Assembly (NCBI GenBank): GCA_003554345.1
Contig: PWGE01000414.1
Coordinates: 1 to 10,355 of the forward strand
Direction of reading: 5' to 3'
DNA from: T1SED10-198M sp003554345 [NCBI: Candidatus Sumerlaeota bacterium]
GTDB taxonomy: Bacteria; Sumerlaeota; T1SED10-198M
Length of the DNA: 10,355 nt
Shown: positions 1 to 6,174 of the stretch, piece after piece
Position numbering within the stretch: the first letter of the stretch is position 1
Layout of the letters: each line of letters begins with the position of its first letter
Notes under the pieces: model-generated
The model's database searches: none
What the model was told of the DNA's origin: nothing
What the model saw: the letters and a program-made list of their open reading frames with translations, nothing else
Program-made: the position numbers and the translations under genes

Positions 1-1
1 C

Positions 2-70
2 AATATATATTTCTATGGTTTCGGGTCATGGTTGAAAGGATTACCGGAAAGTCATGTTATACAAGGTTGA
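2..70 (+). CDS. Possible 3' end of an upstream gene (partial)
   Basis: The frame starting at base 2 is open from the window edge to a TGA at 68-70 and encodes about 22 residues including YFYGFGSWLKGLPESHVIQG, which reads like ordinary protein. A second frame is also open, from base 1 to a TAA at 85-87, so the choice between them is uncertain. No family is recognisable from so short a tail. If real, this gene ends about 60 bases before the flavoprotein start and could belong to the same transcription unit. A weak promoter-like pair (TTGAAA at 32-37, TGTTAT at 55-60, 17-base spacer) overlaps it, but the -10 match is poor. Confidence 0.25.
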   Translation, partial: NIYFYGFGSWLKGLPESHVIQG

Positions 71-130
71 TACCGGCAAATGAATAACAATCTTCACTCT
101 TGACCCTTTTCATTGGAAAAGAGGATGACA

Positions 131-1192
131 ATGCTCATTATTTATGCCCATCCCAATAAAGATGGTCACTGCGGTTGTTTCCTGGAAAATGTAGTAAAGA
201 TTTTAAGGGAGGAAAAAGTCGATTTTGAGATTGTGGACCTTTACCAGATAGGATTTTCTCCGTTATTGAAGCCAGAAGAGCATTATACTTCCGGTCAAAA
301 GCAGGTGGCTCCTCAGGTCCGGAAAATTCAGGAAAAGATTAAACAGCACGATAGGCTCATTTTTATTTATCCGACATGGTGGCAAAATGTGCCGGCTATT
401 TTAAAGGGGTTTATTGACAGGGTTTTTCTGCCGGGATTTGGATTTTCTTACAAAGGGAAATTGCCCCGTGGATTGCTTAAAGAAAAAAAAGCCCTTATTT
501 TTACCAGTACCGGCGCTCCGAGATATATTACGAAAATTCTTTATGGGGACCGGAGCGTCAAGGTCATCAAGAAGGATATCCTCTCTTTTTGTGGCATTAA
601 ATCAGATGCTTTTGTTATTGATAATGCGAAGCATTTTTCTGATACCCAAAAAAATCGTATTAACAGAGTGGTTTCAAAAGCGTTGAAAAGATTCTTTACT
701 CTCTTATTTGTTTCTTTTCTTGTTTTACCCGGTTTTTCTCTCTCCCGAATAGATAACTGGCAGGATGTCAATGAGAAAAAGTGCTGGCTGTCAGGAGATG
801 AGAAGCAGGAAGTTACTTCAAAAGAGGTGGTATCTTCTGAAAATATGTACTTATGTGCATTGGCTGTTCGGGCTTTGAGACAAGAGGGAAAAGCTGAAGC
901 TCTTTACCTCGATATTCCCGAACTATCTGCTGTTAGTATTCTTGCCAGGTGGCATCTTGCCGAAATTAAGCGTCGAAATCATAAGATCGAAGAATGCTGG
1001 CAAATCCCGGAAAAAATAATACGGCTTCAGCCTGATTATGTGCCGGCAAGGATCAGACTTGCATATGTTTTTCATATAAAAGAGAAATATGATGAGTGCC
1101 TTGATGTGGTTAGCAGGATTCAGGAGAAGTGTTCAGACAATTTGGATACGGGTAGCCGTATATGTACCCATTTGATGACTGGTGGAACATAA
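131..1192 (+). CDS. Flavodoxin-fold NAD(P)H:quinone oxidoreductase-like protein, reading through into TPR sequence
   Basis: Residues 1-185 belong to the flavodoxin-2 (MdaB/KefF/NQO-like) family, cytoplasmic FMN/FAD proteins that reduce quinones or similar acceptors with NAD(P)H. The sequence shows the N-terminal strand LIIYAHPN, the PTWW motif near residues 81-84, and the LKGFIDRVFLPGF signature near 92-104. ATG 131 is chosen because AAGAGG (119-124) lies six bases upstream; in-frame TTG 113 and ATG 125 are poorly placed. The family is usually about 190 residues, but this frame continues to TAA 1190-1192 (353 residues), adding a hydrophobic segment (about 186-204) and TPR-like helices. That extension is probably a neighbouring gene in the same frame: a TGA at 684-686, one frame away, overlaps a possible TTG start at 683 (TTGA), and an A7 run at 648-654 sits just before. 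The family assignment is firm; exact substrate and true C-terminus are not. Confidence 0.8.
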   Translation: MLIIYAHPNKDGHCGCFLENVVKILREEKVDFEIVDLYQIGFSPLLKPEEHYTSGQKQVAPQVRKIQEKIKQHDRLIFIYPTWWQNVPAILKGFIDRVFLPGFGFSYKGKLPRGLLKEKKALIFTSTGAPRYITKILYGDRSVKVIKKDILSFCGIKSDAFVIDNAKHFSDTQKNRINRVVSKALKRFFTLLFVSFLVLPGFSLSRIDNWQDVNEKKCWLSGDEKQEVTSKEVVSSENMYLCALAVRALRQEGKAEALYLDIPELSAVSILARWHLAEIKRRNHKIEECWQIPEKIIRLQPDYVPARIRLAYVFHIKEKYDECLDVVSRIQEKCSDNLDTGSRICTHLMTGGT

Positions 1193-1548
1193 GGAATGCC
1201 GGGAGAAGAGGATTCCATGCTAAAAAGGATATCACCGTGACTGAACACTCTGCGCCAACACGGGGAAGTAGGTGGAGTACATCCTGATGATAGCAGCGTG
1301 TTACTTGTCTGTGGAAGTTGTTACCTTATGATGTTCAGAGCGATTGGTGGTGATAAAGACAAAGCGGGTCCCTATCTCCGTTGCAGGCCTGAAAAAAGAC
1401 CCGAAGTCTCCCGATATCCGTGCCAGGTTTGCCGGGCTCTGTTTAGAGGAGGGGAATGAAGAAAAAGCCTGGTACTATATTCAGAAAACAAAAGAACCTG
1501 GCGAGTGTAAACCTCTTGGAAGAAGTTTTGAAAAATCACGAGGATTGA
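683..1548 (+). pseudogene. Broken TPR-repeat protein with signal peptide
   Basis: From TTG 683 the translation begins LKRFFTLLFVSFLVLPGFSLS, a typical signal peptide, followed by TPR-like helices (for example IIRLQPDYVPARIRLAYVF and KYDECLDVVSRIQ). The frame is then stopped at 1190-1192 (TAA) and 1238-1240 (TGA). The same frame reopens, giving a TPR helix ending IGGDKDKAGPYLR near 1381. The protein continues in the next frame as GLKKDPKSPDIRARFAGLCLEEG, then after an AAAA run (1485-1488) in the third frame as NLASVNLLEEVLKNHED with TGA 1546-1548. Removing one T near 1382 and one A near 1487 joins the last three pieces into a normal TPR tail ending two bases before the prenyltransferase start. 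The middle (about 1155-1290) cannot be reconstructed with confidence. Either the gene is decaying or the sequence contains several indel errors. Its native role is unknown; by its signal peptide it would be exported or membrane-anchored. Confidence 0.6.
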
Positions 1549-1550
1549 AA

Positions 1551-2450
1551 TTGCAACGTACTCCATCAATCAGACAGTATTGCATGGTTTCCCGGGCTGA
1601 TTTTTTTGTTACTTCGTTATTGCCTCAGGGAGTTGTTCTGGCAGTTGCCTTATATTATAATGATCCGGTGACGTGGGAACTGGTACCGGCTGTTTTTATC
1701 GGGCTTGCAGCCATTCACTGGATGGCAAATCTTACTGATGAATATTTTGACTTTATGAAAGGAATAGATCAGAAGACTGATGAGGGGTTTAAACATCCTC
1801 TTGCGGAGGGAACCCTTTCTCCCGGCAGTGTAAAAATGTTACTTTGTCTCTCCTTCTGTGTTGTAATTGCCTGTAGCATCCCTGTCTTTCTGGTTCGGGG
1901 CTGGCTGGTTGTACTGTTCATTGCCGCAGGTATTTCCGGCGGTTTCTTTTATACTGCTCCTCCTCTGAATTTTAAATACAGGGGGTTGGGAGAAGCAGGA
2001 ATAATGCTTTTTATGGGTCCGCTTTTAGGAGTGGGGGGCTATCTGGCATTGACAGGCCGTATTAGTTTGCCCGCTGGACTATTGTTATTTCCTTCCGGGT
2101 TGATTATTGCCGCAGTTGTCAATTCAAATAATATCAGAGACCTTCGCCAGGATTCCAGAGCGGGCATAAGGACTGTCCCTGCAATGATCGGAGTTTTTAA
2201 GTCATCTGTCCTGGTAGCAGCCGCTCTGGCTTTATCCTTTCTCATTATTATATTCATGGTCATGGCAGATTTGCTGCCCTTATCTGCTCTTCTTGTGTTG
2301 GGACTTGTCCCTATGGCAGTTAGCAACCTGAGGACTCTTTTCAGGCTCGATCCCCAAAATATGCCCTGGATTGATAAACGTCTGGCAAAACTGGACATAT
2401 CCTTTCATGGCATTCTTCTGATCATTCTGTTAGTGGCAACATGGCGATGA
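1551..2450 (+). CDS. MenA-like UbiA-family prenyltransferase
   Basis: This integral membrane enzyme should transfer a polyprenyl chain from its diphosphate to an acceptor. The aspartate-rich motifs are intact: N60-L-T-D63-E-Y-F-D67 with G71 and D73, and N193-N-I-R-D197-L-R-Q-D201 with G205 and T208. The block from FYTAPPL through KYRGLGE to MGPLLG (about 133-159) matches the MenA (1,4-dihydroxy-2-naphthoate prenyltransferase) branch better than UbiA itself. About eight to nine hydrophobic helices are visible. TTG 1551 is chosen because CGAGGA (1539-1544) lies six bases upstream and the 299-residue product is of normal family length. An in-frame TTG at 1344 would add 69 residues, but these are TPR sequence with no ribosome site, best explained as the broken upstream gene. 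The end overlaps the next gene. Menaquinone-type substrate is an inference; an archaeal-type lipid prenyltransferase is a less likely alternative. Confidence 0.85.
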   Translation: MQRTPSIRQYCMVSRADFFVTSLLPQGVVLAVALYYNDPVTWELVPAVFIGLAAIHWMANLTDEYFDFMKGIDQKTDEGFKHPLAEGTLSPGSVKMLLCLSFCVVIACSIPVFLVRGWLVVLFIAAGISGGFFYTAPPLNFKYRGLGEAGIMLFMGPLLGVGGYLALTGRISLPAGLLLFPSGLIIAAVVNSNNIRDLRQDSRAGIRTVPAMIGVFKSSVLVAAALALSFLIIIFMVMADLLPLSALLVLGLVPMAVSNLRTLFRLDPQNMPWIDKRLAKLDISFHGILLIILLVATWR

Positions 2451-3544
2451 TGAGAAGCAATATGGATATACCTGTTATTAAAACAATTAAAAAACGGCTG
2501 GAAGAAGAGGCTGCAAGATATACATCTTCCCTCGAACAGTATTTCCCTCCTGTAAGGGGCAGGGAGTTCATGGTGAATATGCTGAGAGAACATATCATTT
2601 CTGGGGGAAAAAGACTGCGACCGATATTATTTGTCCTTTCCTATATGGGATATACAAAAAAGGGTATCAATGAGACTATTTATCGGGGAGCCCTGGGAAT
2701 GGAAATGATGCATCTCTTTGCCCTTATCCATGATGATATTATTGACAAGACAGATGAAAGAAGAGGGAAGCCTTCTCTCCATAAACTTTTTGAAACTCGT
2801 ATTCATAATCAGAAATATGAGTATGCCAGAGGGGAAGATTATGCTCTGGTGGGTGGGGATATTCTTTACTCTTTCGCTCTTGTGTGTTTTATGTCCATGG
2901 ATATAAAGGCAGACTTGAAATCTGATGCCATGCTCTATCTTTTACAAACAGCATTGCGGACAGGCAGTGGAGAAATTATGGAACTTTACAATGCTGGCAG
3001 AGACTTTGATACGATGAAACGACAAGAATTATTAGATTTGTATGAATATAAGTCATCCTGGTACACTTTCATCTGTCCCCTGGTTTTAGGAGCAATGCTT
3101 GCGGAAACCAATCAGAAAGAGTTGTCTTCTTTGAAAAAATATGGTTTGTATATGGGATATGCCTTTCAGTTGAAAGATGACCTTCTCGATATGCTGGGTA
3201 AACATGAAGCCAAGGGGAGGAGACCTTTTGATGATATTCGGGGAAAGAAAAAAAACCTGCTGTTATGGCATGCATATCAGGCTGCAGTAGAAGAGGACCG
3301 TCAGTTTCTGCAGGATGCTTTTCGCTTCTCTGAGTTAACGCTTCAACAATGTCTTGCGGTACAGCAGATATACAGAAAAACTAAAACCTTTGAGTTTGCC
3401 TGGAATGAAATATGTGCCAGTATTGAAAAAGCGCGAAAATATTTGCCTGAATTAGAGATGGACGGGGATATTAAAAAAGCCCTGGAGGGGTTTTGTGAAA
3501 TGATATTAAATGTAAAACAATTAAAAGCCCTTTGTTCTATGTAA
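2441..3544 (+). CDS. trans-Polyprenyl diphosphate synthase (IspA/IspB/GGPP synthase family)
   Basis: This soluble enzyme adds isopentenyl diphosphate units to an allylic primer. All family landmarks are present in the 367 residues: GGKRLRP (55-61), the first aspartate-rich motif D98-D-I-I-D102 followed by RRG (107-109), the K204/YTF block (204-210), and the second aspartate-rich motif D246-D-L-L-D250. There is no insertion in the first motif. Phe93, five residues before it, is the position that limits product length in archaeal-type GGPP synthases, while long-chain IspB-type enzymes have a small residue there; a C20-range product is therefore suggested. The gene overlaps the prenyltransferase stop: ATG 2441 overlaps by 10 bases, and ATG 2447 gives an ATGA overlap. 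No clear ribosome site is seen, so translational coupling is likely. It would supply the chain for the MenA-like enzyme. Confidence 0.9.
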   Translation: MAMMRSNMDIPVIKTIKKRLEEEAARYTSSLEQYFPPVRGREFMVNMLREHIISGGKRLRPILFVLSYMGYTKKGINETIYRGALGMEMMHLFALIHDDIIDKTDERRGKPSLHKLFETRIHNQKYEYARGEDYALVGGDILYSFALVCFMSMDIKADLKSDAMLYLLQTALRTGSGEIMELYNAGRDFDTMKRQELLDLYEYKSSWYTFICPLVLGAMLAETNQKELSSLKKYGLYMGYAFQLKDDLLDMLGKHEAKGRRPFDDIRGKKKNLLLWHAYQAAVEEDRQFLQDAFRFSELTLQQCLAVQQIYRKTKTFEFAWNEICASIEKARKYLPELEMDGDIKKALEGFCEMILNVKQLKALCSM

Positions 3545-3601
3545 ATAATGACAATAGACTTCACCGGTAACTAAAGTATGTCATACATCTTTAACAACAC
3601 C

Positions 3602-3639
3602 GCATAATATAAGAACTGTTCCGGGAACAGGGATTATGC
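3602..3639. repeat. Two-tier inverted repeat
   Basis: GCATAAT (3602-3608) pairs with ATTATGC (3633-3639), and inside it CTGTTC (3616-3621) pairs with GAACAG (3625-3630) around a CGG loop. The internal loop is asymmetric (seven bases against two). No T run follows on either strand, so it does not look like a rho-independent terminator. It starts 57 bases after the prenyl synthase stop and could be an RNA-stabilising 3' structure or a protein-binding site. Confidence 0.5.
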
Positions 3640-3695
3640 CTGGCTATGTGAGGTGAAATGCGGGCCCTGAAATAAAAAATCACTCAAAATCCGGT

Positions 3696-3709
3696 TGTTG
3701 TAGACAACA
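3696..3709. repeat. Short palindrome TGTTGT-AG-ACAACA
   Basis: This is a 6+2+6 perfect inverted repeat in the gene-free region, with no T run after it. As RNA it can only form five pairs around a four-base loop. It has the size of a dimeric regulator site, but there is no adjacent promoter or regulator gene to support that. Confidence 0.3.
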
Positions 3710-4102
3710 GTGGTAATTATAATTGTCCAGGCGGAAGAAGTTTGAAGAGCCAAAATATTTGCCATCCTCAAAAATACCTCTGCACGTTCAGACAATAGAT
3801 CTCGTAAAGAAGTTACCGGAAAAATATATAAAAATTCAAAAGTTGTATTGATGCAGAAAATGTACAGGTCAGGTAACCGTAAACAGCAAAAATGGCAACG
3901 CTTATACCAGGCAAAGGAGTATTACCAATCCCGTCAAAAAGACTTTAAATAACCTTTTCGTGGTATTATCGATCTTCCTCTCATAGTTTACCCGGGCGGG
4001 AATAGCACGGGTGGTACTTTTACTCGTCGAATTCAGCTGAATAAATAAAATTATATACCGTAGCAGTATGAAATGACAAATCAGTGAAAGATACACTGCT
4101 GT

Positions 4103-4147
4103 CGGGGTTATCTCTTAATGCCAGGACAACCATAAGAGGTTATCCCG
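4103..4147 (+). terminator. Possible terminator or structured RNA hairpin
   Basis: Bases 4103-4117 pair with 4133-4147 over 15 positions with one T/T mismatch and two G-T pairs. The core is CTCTTA/TAAGAG and the base of the stem is CGGG with CCCG, around a 15-base loop. On the plus strand a TTTT follows two bases later (GTG then TTTTG), which is a weak terminator tail. It lies about 560 bases after the prenyl synthase, so it may instead end an unidentified transcript in the gap. Confidence 0.35.
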
Positions 4148-4199
4148 GTGTTTTGTATTATTAACCTCTCTCTTCAGATCTTGCGGGTTCTATGTGTTG

Positions 4200-4298
4200 A
4201 TGAATATTAAAAAATTTCTACTGCAGCCCTGGAATAATTATCTGATCATTTCAATCTTTTTCTTGCAGATACTGAATTGTTATGAAATGGGGAGGTAA
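4200..4298 (+). CDS. Hypothetical 32-residue hydrophobic micro-ORF
   Basis: ATG 4200 to TAA 4296-4298 encodes MNIKKFLLQPWNNYLIISI followed by FFLQILNCYEMGR, which could form one membrane segment. There is no clear ribosome site before it, and AT-rich DNA gives such frames by chance. Its last codons (GGG AGG TAA) form the ribosome site of the next micro-ORF. Confidence 0.15.
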   Translation: MNIKKFLLQPWNNYLIISIFFLQILNCYEMGR

Positions 4299-4302
4299 AT
4301 CG

Positions 4303-4344
4303 ATGATACATTTAACGTACAATTCTTTATATTTCATGCTATAA
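4303..4344 (+). CDS. Possible 13-residue leader peptide
   Basis: A strong ribosome site, GGGGAGG (4289-4295), stands seven bases before ATG 4303. The frame encodes MIHLTYNSLYFML and stops at TAA 4342-4344, thirty bases before the transglutaminase-fold gene. If translated, it would lie on a transcript starting further upstream, because its stop codon is within the -10 element of the promoter at 4337-4345. Confidence 0.25.
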   Translation: MIHLTYNSLYFML

Positions 4345-4345
4345 T
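4337..4345 (+). promoter_or_regulatory. Extended -10 promoter for the transglutaminase-fold gene
   Basis: TGCTATAAT is a perfect extended -10 element (TGN plus TATAAT). The -35 is weak: CGTACA at 4316-4321, 18 bases upstream, matches only the ACA end, which fits the extended -10 class. Start of transcription is expected near 4352, leaving a short leader with the ribosome site AAAGGAG (4361-4367) seven bases before ATG 4375. Confidence 0.7.
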
Positions 4346-4374
4346 ACCCCAAACCAATAAAAAGGAGTGGCGGT

Positions 4375-5841
4375 ATGAAACGAGCAGTGTTCTTATGGGT
4401 TATCATTACTACTGCTTCTTTGTTAATGGGCGGAAATGAGTTGCCTCCTTACACCGAATTTATTGAATCTATGCGGGAGCGTAAAGAAGCGGGTGAGTTT
4501 TCCAGTGTACACCAGCGTATAGAAGAGTATTTAAATGAATATCCCCAATTGGATAAAGACAGGGTAAGGGAGTTGCAGACAATTGTTGATATAATGGAAC
4601 GCATTGATTTTGACTTTTCTCTGACCCGGGAGGAACTTCTTGATACACTTGATAACGAAATTGAATTATTTGAACCGGAGGAACTGGAACAATGGAAAGA
4701 AAAGGGATTGATTCAGTCAAAGGTGATCGATGATACCACCTATTTTTTTCGCAAAACCATCCCCAATATTTTTTTCCGTTCCCGGGAAATACGAGCGCGG
4801 CGTAAAACGCCTGCCAGTGAACTGCCTCTTGCCCTGGTAGAATCTTCTCAGGAAGTGATTTCTGCATATAAGAATGAGTACAATTATTATCATTTGCCCA
4901 TTACAAGGGTGATACGTTTAACCAATACCATAGACAAAGAACTTGAGACAGCAGACTCAATGGAAGTGTGGCAACCCTTTCCCCTGGAGTTGCCCTATCA
5001 AAGCAGTATAGAGTTTTTTGAATATTCACCGGGCTTACAGTATTCTGCTCCTACCAGTAATCCGGTGAGGAATCTTTATTTTACCAGGCGTTTCTGGAAT
5101 TCAGGAGAAGAGAGCTTCTCAGCAACCTATCGTTTGATTCAGCGGGCACGCTATAAGAAAGTCGACTCTGAAAGAATAGAACCTCTCCCTGACCCGAAAC
5201 CTGCCATTGCCTTTTATCTGGAAGAAAAAATGCCCCATATTCAATATGAAGAACCAATTCGTAATACTGTGGATGAGATAGTTGAAGATGAGAATAACCC
5301 TTATTATATGGCGAGACGAATTTATGACTGGTTTGAAGATGAAATAATATTCAGCTATTCACCTGATTATGCAACTATTGATAATCTTTCCAGACAGGTT
5401 TATGATGACGGATATGGTGATAGTGTGCAGATTTCTCTTCTTTTCATGACGATGTGTCGGTATGCAGGTATTCCGGCTCGCTGGCAGGGGGGCTGGCTGA
5501 TATATTCTGAATATAAGGAACCACATGCCTGGGTGGAACTTTTTCTGCCTCCTTATGGTTGGTTACCTGTAGATCCCTCAGTTCCTGCCATTTTTAATGC
5601 TACATCTCATCCTGAAGTATCTTCAGATGATATTGTAACTGCGATCGACTTTTACTTTGGTAGTATGGACCGGCATCGACTGGTATTTTCAAGATCTTTT
5701 GATTATACTCTTTATCCTTCTAAAAGTGGAAAACGCACAGATCCCGTCGCTTTTTTTGAAGGAGAAATAGAAGTGAATGAAAAGCCCCTCTTTTTTGATG
5801 AATATGATTTTTCTGTTGAAATACTGGCCGAAGAGAAATAA
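4375..5841 (+). CDS. Exported transglutaminase-fold protein with Ser in place of the catalytic Cys
   Basis: The 488 residues begin with a signal peptide (about 1-20, ending SLLMGG; no lipobox cysteine), so the protein acts outside the cytoplasm. Residues about 170-290 form a beta-rich region of the kind preceding bacterial transglutaminase cores; residues about 300-405 are the core. It contains GYGDSVQISLLF (346-357), CRYAGIPARWQGGW (361-374), HAWVELF (384-390) and GWLPVDPS (395-402). The His384 and Asp400 of the catalytic triad are clear, but counting back from GIPAR, the nucleophile position is Ser350 (codon AGT at 5422-5424) where the family has Cys, typically in a GDC motif. It could be an inactive binding protein or have a different chemistry; a TGT-to-AGT sequence error is also possible. 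ATG 4375 has a good ribosome site and an extended -10 promoter. It appears to be a single-gene unit. Confidence 0.85.
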   Translation: MKRAVFLWVIITTASLLMGGNELPPYTEFIESMRERKEAGEFSSVHQRIEEYLNEYPQLDKDRVRELQTIVDIMERIDFDFSLTREELLDTLDNEIELFEPEELEQWKEKGLIQSKVIDDTTYFFRKTIPNIFFRSREIRARRKTPASELPLALVESSQEVISAYKNEYNYYHLPITRVIRLTNTIDKELETADSMEVWQPFPLELPYQSSIEFFEYSPGLQYSAPTSNPVRNLYFTRRFWNSGEESFSATYRLIQRARYKKVDSERIEPLPDPKPAIAFYLEEKMPHIQYEEPIRNTVDEIVEDENNPYYMARRIYDWFEDEIIFSYSPDYATIDNLSRQVYDDGYGDSVQISLLFMTMCRYAGIPARWQGGWLIYSEYKEPHAWVELFLPPYGWLPVDPSVPAIFNATSHPEVSSDDIVTAIDFYFGSMDRHRLVFSRSFDYTLYPSKSGKRTDPVAFFEGEIEVNEKPLFFDEYDFSVEILAEEK

Positions 5842-6064
5842 TAGGGACATGAGGAGTAGAAAGGGTTGTTGTATTTGAGATTGGCGGTTAATGCCTGAGT
5901 GAGGAAATAACCGGGAATGATGATCCTTTTTTGTTGATGCCGAATGCATTAAATATAGCTGAAGGCTGTTAATCTTTCAGGCGATAGTTTTGTGGCTGAC
6001 TGAAAATGATGCGGATATTGAGCCATTTGTTTTGTCAGCTGTAAAGGACATTGCTTTCTTTTAA

Positions 6065-6113
6065 AAAAACTCAAAGCTCAGAAGAGTCTCTTCTTTCATA
6101 CTGATGAGTTTTT
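6065..6113 (+). terminator. Nested hairpin, possible terminator or dapB leader element
   Basis: AAAAACTCA (6065-6073) pairs with TGAGTTTTT (6105-6113), enclosing a perfect 7+1+7 palindrome AGAAGAGTCTCTTCT (6080-6094). The closing strand ends in five Ts, so it could terminate transcription from the upstream gene, although it is about 220 bases past that stop codon. The inner palindrome alone could also be an operator, 20 bases before the putative dapB -35. Confidence 0.4.
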
Positions 6114-6141
6114 GATAAAATGCTTTTAAAGGTAATATATG
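6112..6141 (+). promoter_or_regulatory. Tentative dapB promoter
   Basis: TTGATA (6112-6117) is a good -35 match. The -10 is ambiguous: TATATG at 6136-6141 gives an 18-base spacer and TAATAT at 6133-6138 gives 15, each matching four of six positions. Its location 34 or more bases before the dapB start is suitable. Confidence 0.35.
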
Positions 6142-6174
6142 TATGAATAGATAACTACAGGAGGTAAGAGCGTT

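Larger units (their letters stand above)
3545..4374. other. Long intergenic region without a convincing gene
   Basis: About 830 bases separate the prenyl synthase from the transglutaminase-fold gene. The longest open stretch worth noting is 3746-3952 on the plus strand, ending MQKMYRSGN...QSRQKDFK from ATG 3851, with no ribosome site; it may be a gene remnant or chance. A 64-codon minus-strand frame (3902-4096) also lacks a ribosome site. The region carries several inverted repeats, listed separately, a 12-base perfect palindrome ATTCAGCTGAAT (4031-4042), and the promoter and micro-ORFs just before 4375. No tRNA, transposase or classical riboswitch was recognised. Confidence 0.6.
5842..6174. 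other. Intergenic region between transglutaminase-fold gene and dapB
   Basis: These 333 bases hold no convincing gene. A loose inverted repeat CGGTTA/TAACCG (5885-5890, 5908-5913) is not followed by a T run. The notable contents are the nested hairpin at 6065-6113, a tentative promoter at 6112-6141 and the dapB ribosome site. No lysine riboswitch fold was recognised. Confidence 0.6.

Noticed and set aside
32-60. Possible promoter TTGAAA-N17-TGTTAT before the flavoprotein gene.
   Set aside because: The -10 matches only four of six positions and it may lie inside an upstream gene end, so it is not listed as a feature.
4000-4030. GGGTGGTAC (within 4008-4018) resembles the T-box antiterminator motif.
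   Set aside because: Only the core of the consensus matches, no specifier stem or following terminator pair was found, and the next gene is not an aminoacyl-tRNA synthetase or amino-acid gene.
3902-4096. 64-codon minus-strand frame in the gene-free region with a hydrophobic end.
   Set aside because: No ribosome site, no recognisable family, and the hydrophobicity is typical of AT-rich noncoding sequence.
5689-5949. 86-codon minus-strand frame over the end of the transglutaminase-fold gene.
   Set aside because: Mostly antisense to coding sequence and without a ribosome site or family resemblance.
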